NCBI GenBank assembly: GCA_002839855.1
Contig: PGYV01000005.1
Span: 81,824 to 145,823, forward strand
From: Candidatus Goldiibacteriota bacterium HGW-Goldbacteria-1
Lineage (GTDB): Bacteria; Oederibacteriota; PGYV01
Direction: 5' to 3'
Length of the DNA: 64,000 nt
The notes under the pieces are model-generated. The model was not told where the DNA came from. It was given only the letters and a program-made list of their open reading frames with translations, and made no database searches. Positions 7,800-16,989 of this stretch are shown piece after piece. The translations under genes and the position numbers were made by a program. Numbering within the stretch: position 1 is the stretch's first letter; the number at the start of each line of letters is the position of its first letter.

Positions 7800-8192
7800 T
7801 TAAGCAATTACCGCGCTGTCTATATTGGTAAACACATTTTCCTGCATGCTTGCCCTGTCAACAGCGGTTATTACAGTGTTGTTCTTAACGCTTACTATCA
7901 GGGAGAAGTTCTCAAATACCATAAGCGTTTCGTTCGCTCCCTTTTCTTTTGCCTTTCCAATAGCGTTTTTCAGCCTCTGCATCGTTTCAGGCGTAAGTTC
8001 TATGTTGCGTGACTGTAACCTTTTTTCCGCGTGTGAGGAGAATTTAACTTCTTCCTGCTCCGCGACTTTTGTTTCAAGAACCTGCTTAAAACTCTGTGAA
8101 GGCTGTACCGGCGCTTTGGAAATACCCTGCTGAAGCTTTTGGGCTTCCTGCAGCTGTGAAAGTTTTTGTAACTGTGTGTTAATATTCACCAT
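7800..8192 (-). CDS. Flagellar operon protein, TIGR02530 family
   Basis: A 130-residue protein of the family often listed as 'flagellar operon protein', found between flgD and flgE in many non-enteric bacteria; its precise function is not established. Residues 50-128 hold the conserved part: FSSHAEKRLQSRNIELTPE, then MQRLKNAIGKAKEKGANETL, then VSVKNNTVITAVDR. The N-terminal 45 residues are Gln-rich and probably flexible. A strong GGAGG precedes ATG by eight bases. Spacing to flgD is 14 bases. The 101-base gap after it holds the structured flgE leader. Confidence 0.88.
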   Translation of the reverse strand: MVNINTQLQKLSQLQEAQKLQQGISKAPVQPSQSFKQVLETKVAEQEEVKFSSHAEKRLQSRNIELTPETMQRLKNAIGKAKEKGANETLMVFENFSLIVSVKNNTVITAVDRASMQENVFTNIDSAVIA

Positions 8193-8206
8193 GGTACTTA
8201 CCTCCT

Positions 8207-8647
8207 TTACGCCGTTATTTCTGATACATCTGATAACTGGTACTGTACTCCGTTGACAACAAGCATGGGCTGTCCGTCAACAAACTTAATTGAACTTACA
8301 TTGCCCGAAATCTGGCCTGCTTCTGTGTTTACAACAACGTTCTTACCGATTAAAGATGCTGCCTGTGACGTGTTCTGCATCAGCATAAGAGAAATGATAT
8401 TTGTGTTTAAAGAACTTATCGATTTCTCAAAAGTGCTGTTCAGATTTGTCATCTGTTCCAGTGACGAGAACTGAGCCATATCCGCGACAAAAGATTCATC
8501 TTTCACGGGATTGGTCGGATCCTGGTACTTTAACTTTGTGATAAGCATGTTAAGAAAGTCCAGTTTTCCCATTTCCGCGTTCGGATTGTTAAGCTGATCC
8601 GTGAACACATTTGTCGTGTTTGTATTCGTTACACCGGTAACTGCCAT
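8207..8647 (-). CDS. flgD: Hook assembly scaffold protein FlgD (short form)
   Basis: A 146-residue FlgD, the cap that guides FlgE polymerisation. The conserved N-terminal core is present: MGKLDFLNMLITKLKYQDP, then NPVKDESFVADMAQFSSLEQ, then MTNLNSTFE. The C-terminal part is a short beta region (GKNVVVNTEAGQISGNVSSI). The protein lacks the larger Ig/tudor domain pair seen in the roughly 230-residue enteric version, but short forms occur in other phyla. Ribosome-binding site GGAGG, nine bases before ATG. It follows fliK closely, as usual for hook operons. Confidence 0.94.
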   Translation of the reverse strand: MAVTGVTNTNTTNVFTDQLNNPNAEMGKLDFLNMLITKLKYQDPTNPVKDESFVADMAQFSSLEQMTNLNSTFEKSISSLNTNIISLMLMQNTSQAASLIGKNVVVNTEAGQISGNVSSIKFVDGQPMLVVNGVQYQLSDVSEITA

Positions 8648-8665
8648 TTGTATGCGCCTCCTTTC

Positions 8666-10783
8666 TTATGCTAAAATATTTAAAACACCGGTTCCGTCAT
8701 CAGAGGATACCGGCTTATTATTTTCCGCTTCCGCGGTATTTTTTAACACATTACCTTCCGGCTTAACATACGCCGGAGCCTGCCTGAAATTACCATTTCC
8801 ATACGCGCTTTCACTGTTATTCATAACCGTGATATTCATATTGGCAACTTCAATACCTTTATTTTCAAGTGAAGTCCTAAGTTCCGCAAGTCCGGCTTTA
8901 AGTGTTTCTTTTACTTCCGCGTTTGCCACCTGAATCATTGCCTTAACAGTCCTGCCTTCGCTTTCAAGCCTTATTGTGACATTTCCAAGATTTTCCGGTT
9001 TTAAATCAATTTTAATTATTGTCTTCTCTGAAACCGAAGGCATCTTGTCAATATTTTCTGTTAACTGTTTAATAACCAGGGTTTCTTTTGTTTTGTTTGA
9101 TACATCCGCCATATTTTCAAACATTAAGTTTTTTGCAACTTTAACGGTTTCAATTTCATTTTTTACTTTAATCATGGAATTGTCCACAAGCCACTTAACA
9201 TCTTCTTTTACCTTTGCTTCCACTTCCTGCTTTGTCACGCCCGGCATTAATTTTATTTCAGGTTTTGCCTTTGTGTCTGCTGCCGGCGCCGGCTGCACGG
9301 TAACTGCCGGTGCTGATTTCTGTTCAACATTAACCTGCTGTGCCGCCACTGCTACTGCCGGTTTTTCAGATTTAACATTCATCGGAACTTCCGGTGTTAA
9401 TACCTGCTGACTTGCAGGAGCGGGTGTATTCTTTACAGCTGCCGCAGCCTGTTTAATAACCTGCAGTTCGCCGTTCATTTCATTAATAAGGTTTATTATT
9501 TTGCTTACAGCTTCTTTTACCTGCGCTGTGGCTTCTTTTACCGCTGTCAGCTGTTCATTAGTACCTTCAAAAGGCACTGCAATTGTTACGGTTCTTACTT
9601 TTGAATCCTGCGCCGTATATAAGATATTCTGATTTACCGGATTCTGTGTAACTGCCGGTTTTACTTCTTTATTTATATCTGCCTGAACCATAACCGGTGT
9701 TACCGGTATTTTTGTGTCTGCCTGCGGTTTAACATCTGATTTCTGCTGAACTAAAGCAGACGCAGCCTGTACTACCGGAACTGCAGCAGCATCAGCCGCC
9801 ATTACTATTACATTTACCGCCTGAGTCATCTGTTTGGACGAATAATCGGCAAGCCTGCCCGGTGTCATTGGAAGCTGAACTGTCTTAGATTCTGATGCTG
9901 CCGCGTTTACAACAGGCTGAACTGTCATTGAAGAAATCTTTGCTATTTCAACCATTCCCGCCTGAAACAAAACAAGGCTGTTTATATCCGGCGTTATGTT
10001 TGAAGGCGCCTGAATTTCATTTTTTAAACCTTCAAACTTTTCTGTTATAAAAGAACCCAGAACAGCCCTTAAATCATCAACTGCCTGCTTTATATTTAAA
10101 GTTGTTTCCTTAAGTTTTGGCGTAAGCGGGATTTCTACTGTAGGCGCCATCTTAACAGGCGGTATATTATTTTTGGGTGTCTTTACATTACTTAAAGCTG
10201 CCGTATCAGAAGAAGCTTCAAGTTTGTTTAATGGCTGTACTGCAGCCGGGTTAAATTCACCGGTTGATTTAATGGCGGTTTCATTCACGGCAGGATTTGG
10301 CTGTTTTGCACCATTGTTTGCCACAGGAATTTCAGTGTTAATAGCGGATGAAATTTGTTTTGCGGCAACTTCTATTACAGCAACTTTCACGGCATTTATG
10401 AATAATTCTTTCTGCTCCGCATTTAAAGATAATTTTTCAGCAACTGCAAGTACAACCGGATTTGAAGCTATTACTGTTTTTGGCTGTGCCGCAAGTTTAA
10501 CTAAATCACCTGACATATCAAGCGCTGTAACCGCAGTATAGACTGCTGTTTTAAGGTTGTTATTGGTTTCAAGAAGTGAAGCAACAGTATTCTTCTGTGC
10601 TTCAAAAGATTCTGTGTTGGTATTTGAAATAAGGCCGGTAACAAAAAGCCTGAACGAAGCTGCCTGTTCCTGCGTGGCGATGTTATTATTGGCTGTCGGT
10701 GTCCCGTTAGGAGAAATACCCTGTGCCTGCAAGGGCATACCTGTCATGTTTAAAGAAAGCATTGACAAATTTAGATTGACCAC
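8666..10783 (-). CDS. fliK: Flagellar hook-length control protein FliK
   Basis: About 705 residues. Residues 1-560 are a low-complexity, Ala/Pro/Gln/Val-rich ruler region with repeated charged helices; the last about 110 residues are the Flg_hook substrate-switching domain (IKIDLKPENLGNVTIRLESE, then GRTVKAMIQVANAEVKETLK, then LAELRTSLENKGIEV). I place the start at GTG 10783, five bases after AGGAGG, instead of the longer frame beginning at 10897, whose extra residues come from a structured leader and look non-coding. FliK is larger than the roughly 400-residue enteric form, which in the ruler model would predict a longer hook. It is followed by flgD. Confidence 0.9.
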   Translation of the reverse strand: MVNLNLSMLSLNMTGMPLQAQGISPNGTPTANNNIATQEQAASFRLFVTGLISNTNTESFEAQKNTVASLLETNNNLKTAVYTAVTALDMSGDLVKLAAQPKTVIASNPVVLAVAEKLSLNAEQKELFINAVKVAVIEVAAKQISSAINTEIPVANNGAKQPNPAVNETAIKSTGEFNPAAVQPLNKLEASSDTAALSNVKTPKNNIPPVKMAPTVEIPLTPKLKETTLNIKQAVDDLRAVLGSFITEKFEGLKNEIQAPSNITPDINSLVLFQAGMVEIAKISSMTVQPVVNAAASESKTVQLPMTPGRLADYSSKQMTQAVNVIVMAADAAAVPVVQAASALVQQKSDVKPQADTKIPVTPVMVQADINKEVKPAVTQNPVNQNILYTAQDSKVRTVTIAVPFEGTNEQLTAVKEATAQVKEAVSKIINLINEMNGELQVIKQAAAAVKNTPAPASQQVLTPEVPMNVKSEKPAVAVAAQQVNVEQKSAPAVTVQPAPAADTKAKPEIKLMPGVTKQEVEAKVKEDVKWLVDNSMIKVKNEIETVKVAKNLMFENMADVSNKTKETLVIKQLTENIDKMPSVSEKTIIKIDLKPENLGNVTIRLESEGRTVKAMIQVANAEVKETLKAGLAELRTSLENKGIEVANMNITVMNNSESAYGNGNFRQAPAYVKPEGNVLKNTAEAENNKPVSSDDGTGVLNILA

Positions 10784-10790
10784 AATTTCC

Positions 10791-10865
10791 TCCTGGTTGC
10801 GTTTAGCTAACCGGCGGCCCCCCTTGCGGTCCGGGCCATTTTGCCGGTGGAATATTCTATTCCAC
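10791..10865 (-). promoter_or_regulatory. Structured leader of fliK
   Basis: On the minus strand an 8-bp hairpin GTGGAATA-GAA-TATTCCAC (10865-10847) abuts a second stem CCGGC/GCCGG enclosing GGCCC-GGA-CC-GCAA-GG and GGGCC (10837-10816). The AGGAGG ribosome-binding site follows 16-20 bases later. The inner element shares the pattern GGCC(C)GGAC - hairpin - GGGGGCC with the flgE leader. Its length and GC content are unlike the surrounding AT-rich gap. Confidence 0.5.
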
Positions 10866-10941
10866 GCTAAAAACAAAAACCTAAAACCTTGTTTCAAACT
10901 AATTCTACACTTTTAAACGTATTTTGTCAAATTCTTTTTTA

Positions 10942-11397
10942 CTAAACCGTGTGCTGTTCTTTCCTGTTAAACTTGGTAATTGCTATTTCATCCAGGTCTT
11001 TCTGTTCGTTGTAAAGAACAGCCTGTTTAAAGAGCTTAAAGTCGCGTTCTTTTAACTTTTCAAAGGTCTTTCTTTCCCTGCTTGCTTCTACCACTTCCTT
11101 ACGTTTTATATCGGCCTGTTTTTCCAAATCTTTAATTTTATTTTCTGTCATATCTATCTTAAGCAAAAGCATATTTAAATGCTGTTCAAAGTATATAAGC
11201 CTTGCCACATTCAAAGAACCCTGATTTTCAAGGTTTTTTTCCTTTATCTTCTGCGCCCTTTTATTTTTTGTTTCCTGAAGAATCTTTTCCTGCTCTATTT
11301 TAAGGCCGGTAATGTGCATAAGCTGGCGCTTTAATTCTTCTTCTTTTCTTTCTTTTACCTTTAAAACAGTTTCAAGCCTGAAGCTGAATTTTTTCAT
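10942..11397 (-). CDS. fliJ: Flagellar export chaperone-like protein FliJ
   Basis: A 151-residue, highly charged, almost entirely coiled-coil protein beginning MKKFSFRLETVLKVKERKEE, the standard FliJ opening. FliJ sits in the centre of the FliI hexamer and couples export to the gate. It lies 12 bases after fliI, in the invariant fliH-fliI-fliJ order. The C-terminus (LDEIAITKFNRKEQ) also resembles family members. No strong ribosome-binding site is visible, so translation is likely coupled to fliI. Confidence 0.93.
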   Translation of the reverse strand: MKKFSFRLETVLKVKERKEEELKRQLMHITGLKIEQEKILQETKNKRAQKIKEKNLENQGSLNVARLIYFEQHLNMLLLKIDMTENKIKDLEKQADIKRKEVVEASRERKTFEKLKERDFKLFKQAVLYNEQKDLDEIAITKFNRKEQHTV

Positions 11398-11409
11398 AGT
11401 TCAGCCGCG

Positions 11410-12723
11410 CTAAACAAAAAGTTCCATAAGCCGGCTTACAGTCTGATTATAATCTGTTTTTTCTTCTATCCCCTGTATAAGAAACTGCCTTACGTTTGCT
11501 ATTTTTTTAAGGGCGTAATCAATCTGCGGATTGCTTCCTTCAACGTACGCGCCGATATTTATAAGGTCTTCTGCATTTTTATAAATAGAGAGAACTTCTT
11601 TTAATTTTGAAGCCGCTTTACGGTGTTTGTCATCTGTAATATCTATCATACAGCGGCTGACGGATTCTAAAAGGTCAACAGGCGGATAATGGCTTTGCGC
11701 TGCAAGCGCCCTTGATAAAACTATATGCCCGTCAAGAATAGCCCTGACGTGGTCTGATATTGGTTCATTCATGTCATCCGCTTCAACCAGCACGGTATAT
11801 AATCCTGTGATGGAGCCTTTATGGGCTGTGGTGCCCGCCCTTTCAAGCAGTTTTGGAAGAAGCGCAAAAACCGACGGCGTGTAACCTTTTGTTGTGGGCG
11901 GCTCGCCTATGGCAAGCCCAATTTCACGCTGTGCCATTGCAAACCTTGTCACGGAATCCATCATCAGCATTACATTATAGCCTTTGTCCCTGAAATATTC
12001 CGCAATTGAAGTGGCGACAAACGCACCCATTCTTCTTATTAAAGCCGGCTGGTCTGACGTGGCGGCGATGACAACAGACCTTTTCAAACCTTCAATACCC
12101 AGGTCTTTTTCTATGAAGTCCCTGACTTCCCTGCCTCTTTCACCTATAAGCGCTATTACATTTATATCAGCGTTTGTGTTTCTTGCAATCATTCCAAGCG
12201 CCGTACTTTTACCGACACCGGAACCCGCAAAGATACCCATCCTTTGCCCTTTGCCTACGGTTAAAGCCGCGTCAATTGAACGTATGCCCATTGCCACGGG
12301 TTCATCAATTTTTTTTCTGTTTAAAGGGTCCGAAGGTGTGTTATAAGCGGAGTAAAATTCTTTTGTTTTAACCGGCCCTTTATCATCAAGCGGCCTGCCA
12401 AGACCGTCTAAAACCCTTCCAAGCAGGCAGTCGCCCACGGCCACTTTAAATTCTTCTTCGGATGAAATTACCATGGCGCCCGGCCCTATTCCGTGGAGGT
12501 CGCCAAGGGGCATTAATAAAGCTTTATCTTCCCTAAAGCCGACAATTTCCGCAATGACTTCGGTTTCTTCGTTACGTGAGATTATTCTGCAAAGTTCCCC
12601 GATAGAACCGCGAAGGCCGGAAACTTCCACAACAAGGCCGACTATCTGCGTGACTTTACCGCAGGTTTTTAGGGTTTCAATTTTACGGAGTTTGTCCTGA
12701 TATTTTTTTAGGTCGATTCCCAT
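11410..12723 (-). CDS. fliI: Flagellar export ATPase FliI
   Basis: A 437-residue F1-beta-like ATPase that powers unfolding and delivery of export substrates. Walker A is GSGVGKST at about 167-174, the Walker B region is YNVMLMMDSVTRFAMAQREI, and the family stretch GEPPTTKGYTPSVFALLPKL follows. The N-terminal beta-barrel (about 20-95) and C-terminal helical part are complete. The ribosome-binding site GGGGGA overlaps the end of fliH. Length and domain order match the family exactly. Confidence 0.98.
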   Translation of the reverse strand: MGIDLKKYQDKLRKIETLKTCGKVTQIVGLVVEVSGLRGSIGELCRIISRNEETEVIAEIVGFREDKALLMPLGDLHGIGPGAMVISSEEEFKVAVGDCLLGRVLDGLGRPLDDKGPVKTKEFYSAYNTPSDPLNRKKIDEPVAMGIRSIDAALTVGKGQRMGIFAGSGVGKSTALGMIARNTNADINVIALIGERGREVRDFIEKDLGIEGLKRSVVIAATSDQPALIRRMGAFVATSIAEYFRDKGYNVMLMMDSVTRFAMAQREIGLAIGEPPTTKGYTPSVFALLPKLLERAGTTAHKGSITGLYTVLVEADDMNEPISDHVRAILDGHIVLSRALAAQSHYPPVDLLESVSRCMIDITDDKHRKAASKLKEVLSIYKNAEDLINIGAYVEGSNPQIDYALKKIANVRQFLIQGIEEKTDYNQTVSRLMELFV

Positions 12724-12726
12724 GGG

Positions 12727-13542
12727 TCATTCCCCCAGGGAAAGTTTCTTTTTAATTTCCCCAAACTGATAATTGATATCAGTGTCTATTATTTCATTTT
12801 TTGATTCCAGCCTGCATTCGCCCTGTTCAAGCATTTCATCAGGCACTATCCTAAGCGTTCCTACAATGTCACCCAGTTCCGTAAATTCCGCCCTGTGTGA
12901 CTTTATTACTTCAATATCTTCCGGGTGGCAATATACTATGACTTTTTCTTTATCTTCAAGTTTTAAAAGCGCCTCTTTGACAAAACCCTTTACAATTTCT
13001 TTATTTGTTTTAAGTTCCCCGTTAACCACTTTTTTTGCTATATCCACAGATAAAGCTACAATGTCATCTTCCGAGTTTTTTATGATTTTTACTTTTTCAG
13101 ACAGCGCCTGTGCCGTGATATTTTCCATGGTTTCAATAAGGGAAGCGTATTTCTTTGATGTTTCTTCTTTTCCTTTTTCTATTCCTTCAAAATAACCTTT
13201 GTCAAAACCTTCGTCGTGGCCTTGTTTTGACTTTAGTTCTTTTAATTCTTCGCCTTCTTTCATTGCATTTTCAATTATTCTGCGCGCCTGAATTTCAGCC
13301 TGCCCTGCGGCATTTTCAATCTGTTTGTTTATTTCCGCCAGTTGGCTTTCTTTTTCGCCGATTACCTGCAATAAAAGCCTTAACTGCTCTTCCTGTCTTT
13401 CTGTTTTTTCAAGCGATGATTCTTCTTTAACCATAGGCGCGGCAGAATTCAGTTTATCCTTTTTGGATAAAAAAGTACCGCGCAGTTTATATGGGTTGCC
13501 CTTAATAGTGTAATCTTCGGGCTTATAAATATTCTTAAACAA
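12727..13542 (-). CDS. fliH: Flagellar export ATPase regulator FliH
   Basis: A 271-residue FliH-like protein, the peripheral stalk that holds FliI and links it to the C-ring. The N-terminus (MFKNIYKPEDYTIKGNPYKL) precedes a long Glu/Gln-rich coiled coil (about 40-110), a segment with DEGFDKGYFEGIEKGKEE (Gly-x3-Gly spacing typical of FliH), and a C-terminal V/A-ATPase subunit-E-like domain (KVIVYCHPEDIEVIKSHR, then LGDIVGTLRIVPDEMLEQGE). The start overlaps the end of fliG by 8 bases. Strong context support from fliG upstream and fliI downstream. Confidence 0.93.
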   Translation of the reverse strand: MFKNIYKPEDYTIKGNPYKLRGTFLSKKDKLNSAAPMVKEESSLEKTERQEEQLRLLLQVIGEKESQLAEINKQIENAAGQAEIQARRIIENAMKEGEELKELKSKQGHDEGFDKGYFEGIEKGKEETSKKYASLIETMENITAQALSEKVKIIKNSEDDIVALSVDIAKKVVNGELKTNKEIVKGFVKEALLKLEDKEKVIVYCHPEDIEVIKSHRAEFTELGDIVGTLRIVPDEMLEQGECRLESKNEIIDTDINYQFGEIKKKLSLGE

Positions 13543-14533
13543 AGATTTCTTCCTCTCCGCCTCTTGCTACCACAATCTCGCCCATTTCTTCAAGCTGCCT
13601 GATGACGTTTACAATCTTCTGCTGGGCTTCTTCCGTGGTCTTTATACGTACAGGGCCCATAACTTCCATATCTTCAAGTATCATCTGGCGGGCGCGGCTT
13701 GACATGTTCTTAAGTATCTTATTTTTGCACTCTTCAGATGCGCCTTTTAACGCAAGCACAAGGTCCTTAGAGTCAATTTCCCTTAATATCTGCTGGATAG
13801 TCCTGTCATCCAGAAGCAGAACGTCGTCAAACACGAACATAAGCCTTTTAATTTCATCCGCAAGATCCGGATTTGTTTCTTCAAGTTTTTCCATAATCGC
13901 TTTTTCTGTGCTTCTGTCAACCCTGTTAAGCATTTCAGCAACCGACCTTACGCCGCCGGCTGAAGCAAATTCCTGTGTAAAGACAGACGCAATTCTTCTT
14001 TCAAGGACCTTTTCAACTTCCATTATAACTTCAGGGGTTGCCCTTTCCATTGTGGCTATCCTTGTGGCAACGTCAACCTGAATATCCGTCGGCAACGAAG
14101 ACAGGATATTGGATGACTGTTCAGGCTGAAGATGCGCAAGTACAAGCGCAATAGTCTGCGGATGTTCATTCTGAATAAAGTTAAGTATCTGCTGCGGGTC
14201 TGTCTTTTTAATAAAATCAAAAGGCGTCATCTGAAGCGCGCCCTGCAGCCTGTTTAGTATCTCAACAGCTTTCTGTTCTCCAAGGGCTTTTTCAAGAAGC
14301 TCCCTTGCGTAATCGATTCCGCCCTGGGATATGTATTCTTCTGCGAGGGCAAGCTGGTAGCTTTCCTCCATAACAGCGTCCCTGTCCTGCGGGGTAATCT
14401 TCTTTGTGTTAGCTATCTGTAACGTAAGCTGCTCTACCAACTCGTCGGATAAATTCCTGAAAACTTCCGCCGAAAGATCCGGCCCTAGAGTGATTAGAAG
14501 TGTCGCGGCTTTCTGTTCACCGTTCATTGGCAT
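13535..14533 (-). CDS. fliG: Flagellar motor switch protein FliG
   Basis: A 332-residue C-ring protein that generates torque with MotA. All three domains are present: N-terminal FliF-binding (about 5-105), middle domain with the EHPQ motif in NEHPQTIALVLAHLQPEQ, and the C-terminal domain carrying the charged helix (DVLLLDDRTIQQILREIDSK, then DLVLALKGASEECKNKIL). The C-terminus also has SSRARQMILEDMEVMGPVR. ATG follows GAGGTGATCGATT, with the ribosome-binding site overlapping the end of fliF's downstream gap. Confidence 0.98.
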   Translation of the reverse strand: MPMNGEQKAATLLITLGPDLSAEVFRNLSDELVEQLTLQIANTKKITPQDRDAVMEESYQLALAEEYISQGGIDYARELLEKALGEQKAVEILNRLQGALQMTPFDFIKKTDPQQILNFIQNEHPQTIALVLAHLQPEQSSNILSSLPTDIQVDVATRIATMERATPEVIMEVEKVLERRIASVFTQEFASAGGVRSVAEMLNRVDRSTEKAIMEKLEETNPDLADEIKRLMFVFDDVLLLDDRTIQQILREIDSKDLVLALKGASEECKNKILKNMSSRARQMILEDMEVMGPVRIKTTEEAQQKIVNVIRQLEEMGEIVVARGGEEEIFV

Positions 14534-14539
14534 AATCGA

Positions 14540-16150
14540 TCACCTCTTCTCTTCATTCAACCAGCGTTTAATAAGCTGGACGATAATTTTGGGATTTTCC
14601 CTTGCAATCTTTGTAATCTGCCTTTTCATCTCTGCGCGTTTCTGGGCTTCAGCAAGTTCTGCAGCAGAAGGAACCGCTTCCAGCGGAACTTCCACTTCGT
14701 CTTCCGCACGGACATCTTTTGCCGCCATCTCTATCTGCCTGCGCAGCTTTTCTCTTATTGCTTTCGGTTTCAGTGTTGAGCGAAGGAATAAAAGCGCGAA
14801 GAGCAGGATGCCAAGGACAATGCCAAGGCTGGTGAGTGTGGTCATGTATTTTTCCCTTGCACTCATGTCCGCTTTAGCCATTTCCGCTTTTTCTACTGAT
14901 CTGTCGAAGCTTATATTTTCAACGGCAACCTGGTCGCCTCTTGTAAGGTCAAGCCCCGCCGCCGCAATAACAGCGTTTCTTACGGAATTTACCTGCTGCG
15001 GCTGAAGGTTATCCACGATAACGGCCACAGAGAGCCTTTTTACCGCGCCTACAGTTTCCACAACATGTTTTTCTCTTTTTGAAATTTCATAATTTTCAGT
15101 GACTTCTGATTTGGTAAACTGCGAATTACCGCTTACCGCGGATTTATAACCCGGAACGTTTGAATCAGTTCCCGGAACTCCACCCGGATAAGTGCCCACT
15201 CCGGTGTAATTTTCAAGGTTTCTTTTGGAACTTCTTATAATACCCTTGCCGCCTACAATAGGCTCATATATTTCGTCTTTTTTCTCTACCTGGTCAAAGT
15301 TCAGTTCTGCATTAACCCTTACAGTTGCCCTTTTGTCGCCAAGTACGTTTGACAGCATGGAATCAACCCTGCGCTGTATGTCCTTTTCAAATTCTTTCTG
15401 CATGGTTATCTGCTGGTTTGTAAGTTTAAGCTGCTTGCTGTATGAATAGGAAGCAGAACCTTCTTCCATAAGCTCATCTTTTATTATGTCGCTTAAAACA
15501 ATTCCGTTTGAATCTATAATTGTTACATTTACCGGCTTCATTCCTTCAACACTGCCGGCAACAAGGAAAATTATTGATTTTACATTGTCATAACTTAACT
15601 TTAAACCCGACTTCATCTTTATTAATACGGAAGCCGTAGGTTCTTTTTCTTTCTCTTCATATAATTCTTTTTTAGGAAGTACAAGGTGTACCCTTGCATC
15701 TTCTATAATATCAATATTTCCGATTGTCCTTCCAAGTTCCCCTTCAAGCGCCCTTACAAAATTCACCCTCTGCGTAAAATCTGTTATTCCAAGGTTGGTT
15801 TTATCAAATATCTCAAAACCCACGCCTCCGCCTTTTATCATGCCTTTTGAAGCCATTTCAAGCCTTAAATCATAAACATTTTTAAACGGCACGGATATTG
15901 TCTTGCCGTTGTTTCCTATTTTATAAGGAATTTTTCTATCTTTTAATTCCGAAATAATATTGCCCGCGTCTTCGGAAGTAAGATTGGAAAACAGCGGCGA
16001 ATAATTAGGCGCGGTTGTCCAGAATGCAATTGCAATAAGACCTATTAAAATAAGCGACGGAACGGTAATCCATAAAATTCTTCTGGACTTGTCCTGACCC
16101 TGCCAGAAAGATTTTAAACGCTCCCATGTCTTTAACAGAAAGTCGTTCAC
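14540..16150 (-). CDS. fliF: Flagellar MS-ring protein FliF
   Basis: A 536-residue MS-ring subunit. There is one membrane helix near the N-terminus (about 26-46) and one near 438-458. Between them are the ring-building domains, with the YscJ/FliF-type stretch NYSPLFSNLTSEDAGNIISE, VPFKNVYDLRLEMASKGMIK, and RVHLVLPKKELYEEKEKEPT. The cytoplasmic C-terminus ends in ENPKIIVQLIKRWLNEEKR, the conserved FliG-binding peptide. Length is typical of the family. The gene follows fliE and precedes fliG. Confidence 0.98.
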   Translation of the reverse strand: MNDFLLKTWERLKSFWQGQDKSRRILWITVPSLILIGLIAIAFWTTAPNYSPLFSNLTSEDAGNIISELKDRKIPYKIGNNGKTISVPFKNVYDLRLEMASKGMIKGGGVGFEIFDKTNLGITDFTQRVNFVRALEGELGRTIGNIDIIEDARVHLVLPKKELYEEKEKEPTASVLIKMKSGLKLSYDNVKSIIFLVAGSVEGMKPVNVTIIDSNGIVLSDIIKDELMEEGSASYSYSKQLKLTNQQITMQKEFEKDIQRRVDSMLSNVLGDKRATVRVNAELNFDQVEKKDEIYEPIVGGKGIIRSSKRNLENYTGVGTYPGGVPGTDSNVPGYKSAVSGNSQFTKSEVTENYEISKREKHVVETVGAVKRLSVAVIVDNLQPQQVNSVRNAVIAAAGLDLTRGDQVAVENISFDRSVEKAEMAKADMSAREKYMTTLTSLGIVLGILLFALLFLRSTLKPKAIREKLRRQIEMAAKDVRAEDEVEVPLEAVPSAAELAEAQKRAEMKRQITKIARENPKIIVQLIKRWLNEEKR

Positions 16151-16170
16151 TATTTCACCTCACCCGTAAA

Positions 16171-16503
16171 TTAGATTTGCATTCTCATTATTTCCTGGTA
16201 AGCTTCGGTTATTTTGTTTTTAACCTGAAGCGCCAGCTGTAACGTCATACCTGCCTGTTCAACAGCAAGCATTACATTATGAAGTTCTATATCCTGACCC
16301 GCGGCAAGCTGCGAAATAGCATTGTCCGCGTTTATCTGCGTTTCATTAATTGACTTTATTGCCGTCTGAAGAACGTCGCCAAAATCAGCTGCGCCGGTTT
16401 TTATTTCCGGCTGTACAGGCTGTACAGTATTTAATACCGTTTCCGGTATGTTAACCTTTCCAAGAACACCCTCTAAACCTGATATTGACATTGGCGCTGA
16501 CAT
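16171..16503 (-). CDS. fliE: Flagellar hook-basal body complex protein FliE
   Basis: A 110-residue FliE, the adaptor between MS ring and rod. Conserved segments are DFGDVLQTAIKSINETQINA and the C-terminal ELHNVMLAVEQAGMTLQLAL followed by KNKITEAYQEIMRMQI. A GGAGGG ribosome-binding site precedes ATG. It stands in the flgB-flgC-fliE-fliF order common across phyla. Confidence 0.96.
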   Translation of the reverse strand: MSAPMSISGLEGVLGKVNIPETVLNTVQPVQPEIKTGAADFGDVLQTAIKSINETQINADNAISQLAAGQDIELHNVMLAVEQAGMTLQLALQVKNKITEAYQEIMRMQI

Positions 16504-16533
16504 ATACAGCCCTCCGGATAAAAACTTTTTTTA

Positions 16534-16983
16534 TTAAGCCTTACCAATTTCAAGTGCTTTTGCCGCCATGGATTTCGCGGAATTCAAAGCCGTAACATTT
16601 GCTTCATAAGCCCTTGTCGCGGATATCATATCAACCATTTCTTTAACTATATTTACATTTGGCATTGCCACATAACCTTCTTTATTTGCGTCCGGATGCC
16701 CCGGGTCAAAGGTAAGTTTAGGCGGGTTAACATCATTAATTACACCCGTCACTTTTACCCCTTTAAAACCGGCAGTCATCTTCGACTTATCAAACATTGA
16801 CGGAAAAAGAGAATTTACTTTTTCTCCCCTTGGTTCAAAAACAACACGCTGGCGCTGATACGGCCCGCCATCTATTGTTTTGGTGGTATTAACATTTGCT
16901 ATATTATTTGAAATTACATCCATTCTAAGGCGCTCTGCCGTAAGGCCGGACGCGCTTATGACAAAAGCATCAAATGCACTCAT
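16534..16983 (-). CDS. flgC: Flagellar basal-body rod protein FlgC
   Basis: A 149-residue proximal-rod protein. The N-terminal rod motif reads ISNNIANVNTTKTIDGGPYQ; the C-terminal helix reads YVAMPNVNIVKEMVDMISAT followed by RAYEANVTALNSAKSMAAKA. Both ends are diagnostic of FlgC. It lies seven bases after flgB, with a modest AGGTAA ribosome-binding site. Confidence 0.97.
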   Translation of the reverse strand: MSAFDAFVISASGLTAERLRMDVISNNIANVNTTKTIDGGPYQRQRVVFEPRGEKVNSLFPSMFDKSKMTAGFKGVKVTGVINDVNPPKLTFDPGHPDANKEGYVAMPNVNIVKEMVDMISATRAYEANVTALNSAKSMAAKALEIGKA

Positions 16984-16989
16984 TAATTA

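Noticed and set aside
10791-10865. Cyclic-di-GMP-I (GEMM) riboswitch in front of fliK
   Set aside because: GGCAAA and GGAC-like pieces are present, but the three-way junction and the tetraloop/receptor of GEMM are not matched.
10784-10897. Upstream extension of fliK to an ATG at 10897
   Set aside because: Covers the structured leader and has no ribosome-binding site; GTG 10783 has AGGAGG.
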